Origin: Leeia oryzae DSM 17879
GTDB lineage: Bacteria > Pseudomonadota > Gammaproteobacteria > Burkholderiales > Leeiaceae
NCBI RefSeq assembly: GCF_000376945.1
Contig: NZ_AQXU01000025.1
Span: 749,982 to 813,981 of the forward strand
DNA: 64,000 nt
Reading direction: 5' to 3'
Part shown: positions 35,097 through 42,682 of the stretch, one piece after another
How the letters are laid out: every line of letters starts with the position of its first letter
Position numbering within the stretch: the first letter of the stretch is position 1
Notes under the pieces: model-generated
Told to the model about the DNA's origin: nothing
The model's database searches: none
Seen by the model: the letters and a program-made list of their open reading frames with translations, nothing else
Translations under genes and position numbers: made by a program

Positions 35097-35628
35097 GATG
35101 TCTCCTTGAATTCACTATTAAATGTAATAAAAACCATGCGCAAACCGATGCGCTATAAGTCAGATCTAGATTGCAAAACAGATAATAATGAAGGCAAAAA
35201 AGGAACAACGAGGCTTCGGTAAGAAGTGCGGTGTAACTTGGAAACTTGCAACTAACGTTATATATATTTCGGTCTACAAACAGACTTGTGAACTGACTAT
35301 ACCGGCTAAGTCTGCAAATAGCAACGTATATTTCTACCCCCTGCTGCTGCAGGACGCCGAATCTGCCATGTAGTGCAATTTCAACCCGGTTTTGATCATC
35401 GACGCAGGCCGCACCCATGCTGGGATATGCGGTGATTCCGGCATGATCTGCACGTAATTTCAATACAATGTGTTGTAAAGACAATACGTTAATGCAGAGC
35501 CCCCTTGGACAATGTTACAATTGTGACAATCGCCTGGCGTGGTTCTGACCTGCCACCGGCCCGCTTTCAGCATCATGTATTGTTGTTTTTCATCTCTTGT
35601 TTGACCACGACCCCTTTCGGAGTGAGCC
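35097..35628. other. Intergenic region between cold-shock gene and fba
   Basis: About 530 bp without a convincing gene; a minus-strand frame at 35089-35484 has no family signature and overlaps the cold-shock start, so I reject it. The region must carry divergent promoters. A near-perfect dyad, TGTTACAATTGTGACA at 35513-35528, lies 100 bp before the fba start and could be an operator. The left part is the probable cold-shock leader. Confidence 0.6.
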
Positions 35629-36693
35629 ATGTCTTTAGTTTCAATGCGCCAGCTACTGGACCATGCAGCCGAGTTCAGCTACGGCCTGCCAGCATTTAAC
35701 GTCAATAACCTGGAACAGATGCGCGCCATCATGGAAGCCGCTGACAAGACCGATAGTCCGGTCATTGTGCAGGCCTCTGCTGGCGCCCGCAAATATGCGG
35801 GTGCCCCTTTCCTGCGCCACCTGATTCTGGCCGCCATTGAAGAATTTCCGCACATTCCGGTCGTGATGCACCAGGATCATGGTACCAGCCCGGCCATTTG
35901 CCAGCGCTCCATCCAGCTGGGCTTCTCGTCCGTGATGATGGATGGTTCGCTGGGTGAAGACGGCAAAACCCCTACCGACTATGACTACAACGTGCGCGTC
36001 ACCAAGAACGTGGTAGAACTGGCACACGCATGTGGCGTCTCGGTAGAAGGCGAAATCGGTTGTCTGGGCTCGCTGGAAACCGGTCAGGCCGGCGAAGAAG
36101 ACGGTGTGGGTGCAGAAGGCATTCTGGACCATAGCCAGCTGCTGACCGACCCGGAAGAAGCGGCCCGTTTTGTACGTGATACCGGTGTGGATGCGCTGGC
36201 CATTGCCATCGGCACCAGCCATGGTGCGTACAAGTTCTCCCGTCCGCCGACCGGTGACATTCTGGCCATCAACCGCATCAAGGAAATCCATGCCCGCATC
36301 CCTAACACCCATCTGGTGATGCATGGCAGCTCCAGCGTGCCTCAGGAATGGCTGAAGATCATCAACGAGTTTGGTGGTGAAATCCCTGAAACCTACGGCG
36401 TACCGGTTGAAGAAATCGTGGAAGGCATCAAGCACGGGGTGCGCAAGGTCAATATCGATACCGACTTGCGTCTGGCATCTACCGGGGCGATCCGTCGCTT
36501 CCTGGCCAACAACAAGTCTGAATTCGATCCGCGCAAGTACCTGAAAGAAACCATTACCGCCATGCGCGACATCTGCATTGCGCGCTATGAGGCTTTTGGG
36601 GCTGCCGGACAAGCCAGCAAAATCAAGGCTATCTCTCTGGATAACATGTCTGTCCGTTACAGCAAGGGCGAACTGACCCAGGTGGTTCGTTAA
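35629..36693 (+). CDS. fba: Class II fructose-1,6-bisphosphate aldolase
   Basis: A 354-residue zinc-dependent aldolase of the CbbA/Fba subtype that splits fructose 1,6-bisphosphate to dihydroxyacetone phosphate and glyceraldehyde 3-phosphate in the glycolysis/gluconeogenesis pathway. Motifs: [11 protein letters not shown] (zinc and catalytic region), [26 protein letters not shown] (zinc His), [10 protein letters not shown] (zinc His) and KVNIDTDLR (phosphate binding). The ribosome site (TCGGAG) fits. It ends in two strong hairpins, so it is transcribed alone. Confidence 0.97.
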   Translation: MSLVSMRQLLDHAAEFSYGLPAFNVNNLEQMRAIMEAADKTDSPVIVQASAGARKYAGAPFLRHLILAAIEEFPHIPVVMHQDHGTSPAICQRSIQLGFSSVMMDGSLGEDGKTPTDYDYNVRVTKNVVELAHACGVSVEGEIGCLGSLETGQAGEEDGVGAEGILDHSQLLTDPEEAARFVRDTGVDALAIAIGTSHGAYKFSRPPTGDILAINRIKEIHARIPNTHLVMHGSSSVPQEWLKIINEFGGEIPETYGVPVEEIVEGIKHGVRKVNIDTDLRLASTGAIRRFLANNKSEFDPRKYLKETITAMRDICIARYEAFGAAGQASKIKAISLDNMSVRYSKGELTQVVR

Positions 36694-36695
36694 GC

Positions 36696-36717
36696 CATTG
36701 CCCCGCCAGGGGCAATG
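36696..36717 (+). terminator. First hairpin after fba
   Basis: A 9-bp perfect stem, CATTGCCCC with GGGGCAATG, and loop GCCA, starting 3 bases after the fba stop. There is no U-run; it may protect the 3-prime end of the mRNA or help the next hairpin. Confidence 0.55.
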
Positions 36718-36729
36718 ATGGCAGTCAAC

Positions 36730-36767
36730 AATATGGCGCATCCGGTGATGCGCCATATTTGTTTTTA
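36730..36767. terminator. Strong intrinsic terminator between fba and HD-GYP gene
   Basis: A 13-bp perfect stem, AATATGGCGCATC (36730-36742) with GATGCGCCATATT (36747-36759), loop CGGT, followed on the plus strand by TTGTTTTTAG. It serves fba and, being symmetric, may also serve the convergent HD-GYP gene. Confidence 0.88.
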
Positions 36768-36775
36768 GCCTCCCG

Positions 36776-38014
36776 CTATGCCGGAATCTCCGGGGTAGCG
36801 ACCCGAATGGCCTCATGGATATGCTGTGCCAGTACCTGCACGATATCCTCCTGTATCCGCCCTTCTGACACCAGGTGCCACATGAACTGCATGACCTCGG
36901 TCTCGTTCAGCCCTTTGCGATAGGGACGGTTCTGGACCATGGCCTGAAAAATGTCGGCTACCCGCAGGATTCTCGCTTCCAGCGGCATGTCTTTTTCCAG
37001 CAGGTGGAAGGGATAACCCGTCCCGTCCGGCTCTTCGTGATGGTAAGCGGCCCAGTGCGCAATCTCTTGGAATCCTTCAATATTCCGCAGTATCTGGAAG
37101 GTTTCAAAGCTATGTGCGTTGATGATCGCCCGCTCGGTTTTATCCAGTTTGGCCGGTTTTTCCAGTATCTCGTCCGGCACCCTCAGTTTGCCAAGATCGT
37201 GCAGCAAACCAGCTATTTCCAGCTGGTCACAACGTTCTTCGCTGACCTGCATCTGCCGGGCCAGGTAGCGGGCCAGGTGCGCCACGCCCAAGGAATGAGT
37301 AGCGGTAAACGGGCTTTTGGCATCGACAATACGGGAAAATATCTCGGCCAGTTGCCGCAATGCCTGTCGGGATATCGGGGTTGCCCGGCTCGTGGCCAGC
37401 ATGTCTTGCTGATAGGCCTGTACCGATCGTGGCTCTAGCAGCAACCAGAATGCTTCGGTACGGGAAACATCCATGAACACCGAGACCAGCGCCGGATCAA
37501 AATAGCTGCCAGCATGCTGGGCAATCGCGGCACGGATTTCTTCGGTGTGCAGCAGCACACTATTGCTGGCATAGTAGGGCGCAGTCAGGGCATCAACCCG
37601 GTCGACCAGAAAAATCAGGTTGGCTTTACGGCACAGGTCCGGATCACTGCAAAGCGTGACCAGCTTGTCCCATGGCGTATGGTGGTACTTGACCGGCAGC
37701 GCCATGTCGGCCAAAGGGGCAAACCCCGCCAGCAGCTTGTGGCCGACTTCGGCATGCACTTGCGAACTCGACCAGTCAAACTCGCTGACCAGATGCTGGT
37801 GTGTCTGGGTAGACGAAACGCCAATATCATGCAGCAGCCCCAGATCAAACAAAAAGGCGACTTCATCACTGGACAGTCCCAGCGCACGTGCGCATTCGGC
37901 GGCCATCAGACCCACCCGCTTGCCATGGGCCACATCGTCCACCCCCACCAGGTCCAGCGCATCGGACAGGGCATACACGGCATGCCTCAGGTCTACATTG
38001 ATGGTCATCTTCAC
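36776..38014 (-). CDS. Tandem HD / HD-GYP domain protein (c-di-GMP phosphodiesterase candidate)
   Basis: A 412-residue cytoplasmic protein with two HD modules. The first (about 20-120) has LLHDIG with the His-Asp pair at 62-63 and HH at 111-112. The second (about 225-400) is a complete HD-GYP domain: THSLGVAHLARY, LLHDLGK (HD at 272-273), HHEEPDGTGYP (HHE at 325-327, GTGYP at 331-335) and ILRVADIFQAMVQNRPYR. HD-GYP enzymes degrade cyclic di-GMP to GMP. The metal ligands and the GYP motif are intact, so activity is likely. No sensor or receiver domain is seen; the N-terminal HD half may act as the regulatory part. Confidence 0.92.
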   Translation of the reverse strand: MKMTINVDLRHAVYALSDALDLVGVDDVAHGKRVGLMAAECARALGLSSDEVAFLFDLGLLHDIGVSSTQTHQHLVSEFDWSSSQVHAEVGHKLLAGFAPLADMALPVKYHHTPWDKLVTLCSDPDLCRKANLIFLVDRVDALTAPYYASNSVLLHTEEIRAAIAQHAGSYFDPALVSVFMDVSRTEAFWLLLEPRSVQAYQQDMLATSRATPISRQALRQLAEIFSRIVDAKSPFTATHSLGVAHLARYLARQMQVSEERCDQLEIAGLLHDLGKLRVPDEILEKPAKLDKTERAIINAHSFETFQILRNIEGFQEIAHWAAYHHEEPDGTGYPFHLLEKDMPLEARILRVADIFQAMVQNRPYRKGLNETEVMQFMWHLVSEGRIQEDIVQVLAQHIHEAIRVATPEIPA

Positions 38015-38063
38015 ACTCCTGACAAGGGGTTCATGCGGGTGGTCACTGGCTTGAGCGGGTTGC

Positions 38064-38720
38064 TCAGGCCAGCACGGGTTGTTTGAGGATCAGATGCAGG
38101 TAGCCATCCGTCATGACCTGCCAGGCAAACCAGGCAAACAGCAGGGCAGAGAACACATGGAATACCTGCAGTAGCCGATGCCCCAGCACTTCTCCGCCTT
38201 TATGGGCCAGCGCGCACAAGGCAACCGTCCAGATCAGCCCTGCACTCAGGAAACCGCCCAGAAACCCGAGCTGGCTCATCAGGCCATGATTGCCTGACTT
38301 GGCAATCAGTGCACCGCCCACCACGGCAAACCACAAAATTGCCGAGGGCGAGGACATGGCCAGGGCAATGCCCTTGAAGAACTGTTTGTGGTGATCGGGC
38401 GCATCCACTGTCAGCCGCTCGCCAGAGGCGGGAGGCACCTTGATGGCAAGGTACAGCATTTTGCCCGCCAGAAACACCATCACCAGACTGCCCACCACCC
38501 ACATGGTCCAGCGGACGGCCTCGAATTGCAGTAGCGTGGTCATGCCGAACAGGGCCAGCATGGCATAGATGATATCCCCCACACATGAGCCGAATCCCAG
38601 CCAGACGCCCGACCAGTAGCCTCGCTGCATGGCCAGGGTCAGCATGGCAATATTGACGATGCCGATATCCATGCACAAGGACAGAGAGAGCAAAAATCCG
38701 TTGCTGGCGGTACTGAACAT
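38064..38720 (-). CDS. LysE/RhtB family exporter
   Basis: A 218-residue transporter with six membrane segments. The N-terminal LSLCMDIGIVNIAMLTLAMQRGYWSGVWLGFGSCVGD matches the LysE translocator pattern (usually PGP replaced here by DIG), and the second half carries FFKGIALAMSSPSAILWFAVVG. The family exports amino acids or related metabolites. Substrate unknown. It lies downstream of, and divergent from, the small membrane gene at 38895. Confidence 0.88.
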   Translation of the reverse strand: MFSTASNGFLLSLSLCMDIGIVNIAMLTLAMQRGYWSGVWLGFGSCVGDIIYAMLALFGMTTLLQFEAVRWTMWVVGSLVMVFLAGKMLYLAIKVPPASGERLTVDAPDHHKQFFKGIALAMSSPSAILWFAVVGGALIAKSGNHGLMSQLGFLGGFLSAGLIWTVALCALAHKGGEVLGHRLLQVFHVFSALLFAWFAWQVMTDGYLHLILKQPVLA

Positions 38721-38894
38721 AAAAACCTTCCGGGTTGATATCCAAACACCCGCCAGACCGCAGGGACATGGCGGGGGGGATTGATTTCATCATGCACAAA
38801 TTGCATATCGGCATGCATTTTTTGCAAAGCAACAATCTGGCGGATACATTATCCTGACCATCGTGTGAATTCAATGAAATTTGTAAGGGTTGTG

Positions 38895-39164
38895 ATGCAA
38901 TTACATGACTATGTGGGTATCTTCGGTGTGATTTTGTACCTGTTTGCCTATGGCATGGTACAGCTGGGACGATTGTCTCTGGAAGACCCGGGTTATGGGC
39001 TAATCAACATTGTGGCGTGCGGCTGTGGCATGTTCTCGCTGGCGCACGACTTCAACCTGTCGTCATTTTTGTCGCAAGGCATGTGGCTGATGCTTACGCT
39101 GGTGGGCATGTACCGCGGCTACCAGCGGCGCAGGTCGATGGCCATGGCAGCCTCAATGCGCTAA
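38895..39164 (+). CDS. CBU_0592-like small membrane protein
   Basis: An 89-residue protein with three hydrophobic stretches (YVGIFGVILYLFAYGMVQLG, GLINIVACGCGMFSLAHDF, MWLMLTLVGMYRGY). The order and the N-terminal YVGIFGVILYLFAY resemble the CBU_0592 family of small inner-membrane proteins of unknown function. I choose the ATG at 38895 because AAGGG lies six bases upstream; an ATG at 38874 is also possible. Its 3-prime end overlaps the convergent LysR gene by 12 bp. Confidence 0.75.
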   Translation: MQLHDYVGIFGVILYLFAYGMVQLGRLSLEDPGYGLINIVACGCGMFSLAHDFNLSSFLSQGMWLMLTLVGMYRGYQRRRSMAMAASMR

Positions 39165-40067
39165 CAGACAGTCGATAATCTGTTGCACTTCGGGTTTGAC
39201 GTGGCGTTCTGCCGACGTGATCAGATAGCATTTCCAGTGGCTGGCCAGCTTGCCGGGTAGCGCAGGGACCAAGGTGCCGCTGTGTATCTGTTTGTCGATC
39301 AGGCTTTCCCAGCCGAGCAATACCCCACAGCTCTTTTCCGCCGCCTGCACCAGAAAATCATAGTTGTTGGCCCGCCAGACGCGTTCAGGCCGGAAGCTCT
39401 CTACCCCCTGCGCATGGAACCAGTCAGACCAGCCGGTCCATTCATGCTGCGGGTCTTCCTGGATCAGCAAGGTATGCGACAGCAGGTCCTGGGCCTTTTC
39501 CGGCCTCTGCTGGCTGGCAAAATAATCTGGCGACACTGCCGGAAAACAGACTTCATCGTGATGAGGAACCGCATTGAAGCCTGCCGGGACAAACTTCAGA
39601 TAAAAAATGCCCAGATCGAATTCGGCCGGCCGAAGCCCCGTAAAACTGTCGGTCACTTTCACCTTGAGTTGCAGGTTGGGTAATAACTGGCGAATCATCG
39701 GCAATTTTTCGGTCAGCAGCATGGTGCCGGTCGCACTGGAGCAGGCAATCGTCACCTGCGGGCTGCCATTCCAGCCCATGACATCCGCCGTGGCCAGCGA
39801 CAGGCTTAACAGATGCTGCCGGACCTGCCTTGCAAAAGCCTCGCCACTCGGCGTCAGCGACATGCGGTGCGTATGCCGGAGAAACAGCTTGCAGCCCAAG
39901 GCGGTTTCCAGCTGCTGTATCTGCCGGCTGATGGCACTTTGGGTCAGACTCAGTTCTTCTGCCGCCCGCGAAAAACTGCACAAGCGGGCGACACACTCAA
40001 AACTGATCAGGGTACTCAGAGGTGGCAGGGGCTGGATGGATCGCATGGTTTCCGCTTGCATCATCAA
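39153..40067 (-). CDS. LysR-type transcriptional regulator (GcvA-like)
   Basis: A 304-residue LysR-type regulator. The N-terminal winged helix is clear (LISFECVARLCSFSRAAEELSLTQSAISRQIQQLE), and the effector domain follows from about residue 95. The GcvA-like start (PPLSTLISFECVAR) is typical of regulators of amino-acid metabolism. It lies 73 bp after the HpcH-type gene on the same strand, so it could belong to that unit, or it may control the neighbouring exporter. Target not determinable. Confidence 0.93.
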   Translation of the reverse strand: MMMQAETMRSIQPLPPLSTLISFECVARLCSFSRAAEELSLTQSAISRQIQQLETALGCKLFLRHTHRMSLTPSGEAFARQVRQHLLSLSLATADVMGWNGSPQVTIACSSATGTMLLTEKLPMIRQLLPNLQLKVKVTDSFTGLRPAEFDLGIFYLKFVPAGFNAVPHHDEVCFPAVSPDYFASQQRPEKAQDLLSHTLLIQEDPQHEWTGWSDWFHAQGVESFRPERVWRANNYDFLVQAAEKSCGVLLGWESLIDKQIHSGTLVPALPGKLASHWKCYLITSAERHVKPEVQQIIDCLLAH

Positions 40068-40140
40068 AATATGTCCGGCAGGGCAATTGCCGCTTGCGGC
40101 GGGTCATCCCTATTTGCGCACAGTGTAGCAGCCAGACCCG

Positions 40141-40974
40141 CTAGATACGACTGGCGTGGCGAATGGATTGCGCAGCCGCCATGAGGGATTGCCTTGCGGC
40201 TTCCAAGGCAGCCGCCGGCTGGCGGGACCAATCGCTTAAACGCGTCCGAAGCGTACCGATACCCTGCGGCATGTCGTCGATCACCGCCGGGTGCTGGAGA
40301 AACGACCGTGATAGCCAGGCGCCGGTTGCCCCCAGCCTGGGATATTGCGCCAGTATCAGATCGGGAGGCACCGGTAGCGACGTATCGTCCGGATACCCCA
40401 CGCCACCGATGGAAAAATCCAGCCCGACCGCACGAACTTCTGCAGCAAGCATGTCAATAAGCGGAGACGCCAACAATTCAAAATGGTTATGTACCTGCAG
40501 TTCCAGCCGCAAGTCGTTCAACCCGATCATGATTTCCGCAATGCCAGGCACGGCCAGGATTTCTCGAATGCGGACCACGGCGGAAGCCGTTTCGACCAGC
40601 ATGACCACACGCGCACGGCCCCTCACCAGCCGGACAAACGCATCGACTTCGCTGGCAGTACGGAAAAACGGCAGCATGATCACCTGCGCGCCATGCTGCA
40701 AAACCTGCTCGATCTCAGCACCACTATCCGGATTCAGGGGGTTCACCCTGACAAACAGTTGGGCACGACGTACGGCAGACGTCAAAGCGGGGAAGTCCTG
40801 ATAGGCGTGCTCGGACATGCGCGTATCCAGCCCGGTTTGCCGTGGTACTTTATTCAGTTTTTCCAGATCCAGGCCGATCCGGTTGACACCGCACTGATCG
40901 GCCTGCGCTGCCAGTAGCGGATCCTTGGTCACCAGCGTGAGCCGAAAATCCTGCCCAAAATCTCGCATGCCCAT
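40141..40974 (-). CDS. HpcH/HpaI family aldolase (CitE-like TIM barrel)
   Basis: A 277-residue TIM-barrel protein of the HpcH/HpaI/CitE superfamily. Useful pieces: VNRIGLDLEKLNK near the start, FVRVNPLNP, VIMLPFFRTASEVDAFV, VVMLVETASAVVRIREIL (Glu metal ligand) and EIMIGLNDLRLEL (Asp metal ligand). Such enzymes make or split C-C bonds in 2-oxo acids or CoA esters. Its gene starts two bases after the cupin/epimerase gene, so they act together; I infer a role in making or modifying an unusual sugar or hydroxy-acid. Substrate unknown. Confidence 0.85.
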   Translation of the reverse strand: MGMRDFGQDFRLTLVTKDPLLAAQADQCGVNRIGLDLEKLNKVPRQTGLDTRMSEHAYQDFPALTSAVRRAQLFVRVNPLNPDSGAEIEQVLQHGAQVIMLPFFRTASEVDAFVRLVRGRARVVMLVETASAVVRIREILAVPGIAEIMIGLNDLRLELQVHNHFELLASPLIDMLAAEVRAVGLDFSIGGVGYPDDTSLPVPPDLILAQYPRLGATGAWLSRSFLQHPAVIDDMPQGIGTLRTRLSDWSRQPAAALEAARQSLMAAAQSIRHASRI

Positions 40975-40976
40975 GG

Positions 40977-41486
40977 TCAGAGAATGTCCGGGATTTCATG
41001 TGTCCCGGGTACCAACCGGAAATTATCGGGCTTGGCATAATCATAAGGCTCATTAAACACATTGATATAACCAGCGGCCATGCCGCTTTCGTTCCGCAGT
41101 GCGTGCCACACGCCCGGCGGCACAATCACCAGCACCGGACGTGCCGCACCAAAACGGATAATCTCGCTTGCCCCTTTGGTTGCAGAATCCTCCCGGCCAT
41201 CCCACAGGGCCAGCTTGATATTGCCGCCAACCCCTACCAGGTGGTCGGTCTGCTGCGCATGGCAATGCCAGTCGGTCACCGCGTTTGCATTAAGCTGCAC
41301 CCAGTTGACCTGTTTGGCCGTGATGCCGATCTCTGACCAGTCGGCCCTAAAAAGCTCGGTCATGTAACCGCTTTTGGTCATGACATTGCCCAGCTCCACA
41401 ATCTGAACCCCGGTAATCGCGGGCGGATGAAATCGGCTACCACCGGCGACCACGGTTTGCGGGTCTGACATACCAATCGGGGACAT
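40977..41486 (-). CDS. RmlC-like cupin (dTDP-4-dehydrorhamnose 3,5-epimerase family)
   Basis: A 169-residue RmlC-like cupin. The phrases VNWVQLNANAVTDWHCHAQQTDHLVGVGG, VLVIVPPGVWHALRNES and YINVFNEPYDYAKPDNFR correspond to the epimerase family (His near the active site, and the C-terminal NxP-Y-P-D region). It lacks the canonical RmlC start, so epimerase activity on a dTDP-sugar is not certain. A good ribosome site (AAAGGA) fixes the start at 41486. It is co-transcribed with the HpcH-type aldolase and faces a glycosyltransferase. Confidence 0.82.
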   Translation of the reverse strand: MSPIGMSDPQTVVAGGSRFHPPAITGVQIVELGNVMTKSGYMTELFRADWSEIGITAKQVNWVQLNANAVTDWHCHAQQTDHLVGVGGNIKLALWDGREDSATKGASEIIRFGAARPVLVIVPPGVWHALRNESGMAAGYINVFNEPYDYAKPDNFRLVPGTHEIPDIL

Positions 41487-42458
41487 GTGTTTCCTTTGTT
41501 ATATGTAGTATTGAATTGTCATCAATACAGTTTGCACGGGAAGGCTTTATTCGGCAAGATAGATGACGCACTTACTCAACTGACCATTAAGCCATTTGTG
41601 AACATTCACCTTTATACCCGTTGCTGGAACGATGCTGATATGTTGCCATGGTTTTTCCGGCACTATGATCCGCTGGTCGACCAATATTTTATCTATGATG
41701 ACGGCTCAACGGATCAGTCACTGGCGTTGTTGCACGCGCACCCCAAAGTGACCCTGCTCCCCATGCCAAGTTATGCCTGCCCTGAGTCACGTATCGAATC
41801 TGGACGCATTTTGCAGGATAGCTGCTGGCATGCCAGCCGGGGCAAGGCGGACTGGGTCATCGTGACGGATATTGATGAGCACTTGTACCATCCGGATATC
41901 CATAATTATCTACGGCGCATGGTAAAGGCTGGCGTCAGCATGATTCCAGCACTGGGCTACGAGATGATTGCGGATGCATTTCCAGATACGGACGGCCGAT
42001 TATGTGACCTGCTGGTGCGTGGTGTTCCGTCACCATTTTACAGCAAGCTGAATATCTTCTCGCCGAATCTGATCGAAACCACCGGCTATGAACCCGGTCG
42101 TCATACGGCTGCCCCGACAGGGCATGTGCTGTTACCCGCCAAAGACGAACTCAAATTATTGCACTTCAAGCACATCGACTTTGACCGCTTGTGCGAGCGT
42201 CACAAGCAATATCTGACCCGACAGCGTCCACAGGATCTGGCCATGGGCTGGGGAGGCCAATATTCATGGTCGGATGCCAAATTAAAAGCCACATGGGACC
42301 TGCTGCATCGCAAAGCCACCAACGTACTCAGACATCGCTGGTGGCCCTGGCAGAAAGCTAGCAAACGCTTATGGTGGAAGCATTATCCCCGTGACCATCA
42401 TGCGCAGCCTTTCTATCGTCGCTGGTGGCAACAGCGGTTTGTGAAACCTGCCATTTAG
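41487..42458 (+). CDS. Glycosyltransferase, GT2-like (GT-A fold)
   Basis: Up to 323 residues. The conserved part begins at about residue 37 (VNIHLYTRCWNDADMLPWFFRHYDP), followed by the nucleotide region QYFIYDDGSTDQS and the DxD-like motif VTDIDEHLY, all typical of Glyco_tranf_2_4 proteins. The C-terminal 60 residues are very rich in Trp, Arg and His. The start is not settled: the frame opens with a GTG directly abutting the divergent cupin ATG, which leaves no room for a promoter, and the later in-frame TTG and GTG codons lack good ribosome sites. The acceptor is unknown; a surface glycan is likely. Confidence 0.82.
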   Translation: MFPLLYVVLNCHQYSLHGKALFGKIDDALTQLTIKPFVNIHLYTRCWNDADMLPWFFRHYDPLVDQYFIYDDGSTDQSLALLHAHPKVTLLPMPSYACPESRIESGRILQDSCWHASRGKADWVIVTDIDEHLYHPDIHNYLRRMVKAGVSMIPALGYEMIADAFPDTDGRLCDLLVRGVPSPFYSKLNIFSPNLIETTGYEPGRHTAAPTGHVLLPAKDELKLLHFKHIDFDRLCERHKQYLTRQRPQDLAMGWGGQYSWSDAKLKATWDLLHRKATNVLRHRWWPWQKASKRLWWKHYPRDHHAQPFYRRWWQQRFVKPAI

Positions 42459-42682
42459 CCGGATGTTTGCATTGGCATGGCCACTGACGGCCGGTGTGTC
42501 ACCAGACAAACCGGTGATTCATTTGTTTATTTACACAAAACAATAAACCATTTAAATTATCCATCTCGCCGCCCTGCTTATTACTATAATCATAAGGTCA
42601 TCCGACGGGATGTCTGATTCGTACAGAGATGTAAGCCGCCACTTGATTAACCAGGTTCAACCTTTTCTCATCGTGGTCACTT

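Noticed and set aside
35089-35484. Minus-strand open frame of 131 codons upstream of the cold-shock gene
   Set aside because: It has no ribosome site or family signature, overlaps the cold-shock start, and covers what should be that gene's promoter and leader.
16607-38817. A shared 14-base string, TTGCATATCGGCAT, at 16607-16620 and 38801-38814, both in intergenic DNA and each with a TGCAT-N6-ATGCA-like dyad
   Set aside because: By chance several 14-base matches are expected between sites in 64 kb. The dyad is imperfect in the first copy and the neighbouring genes have nothing in common. Not strong enough to call an operator.
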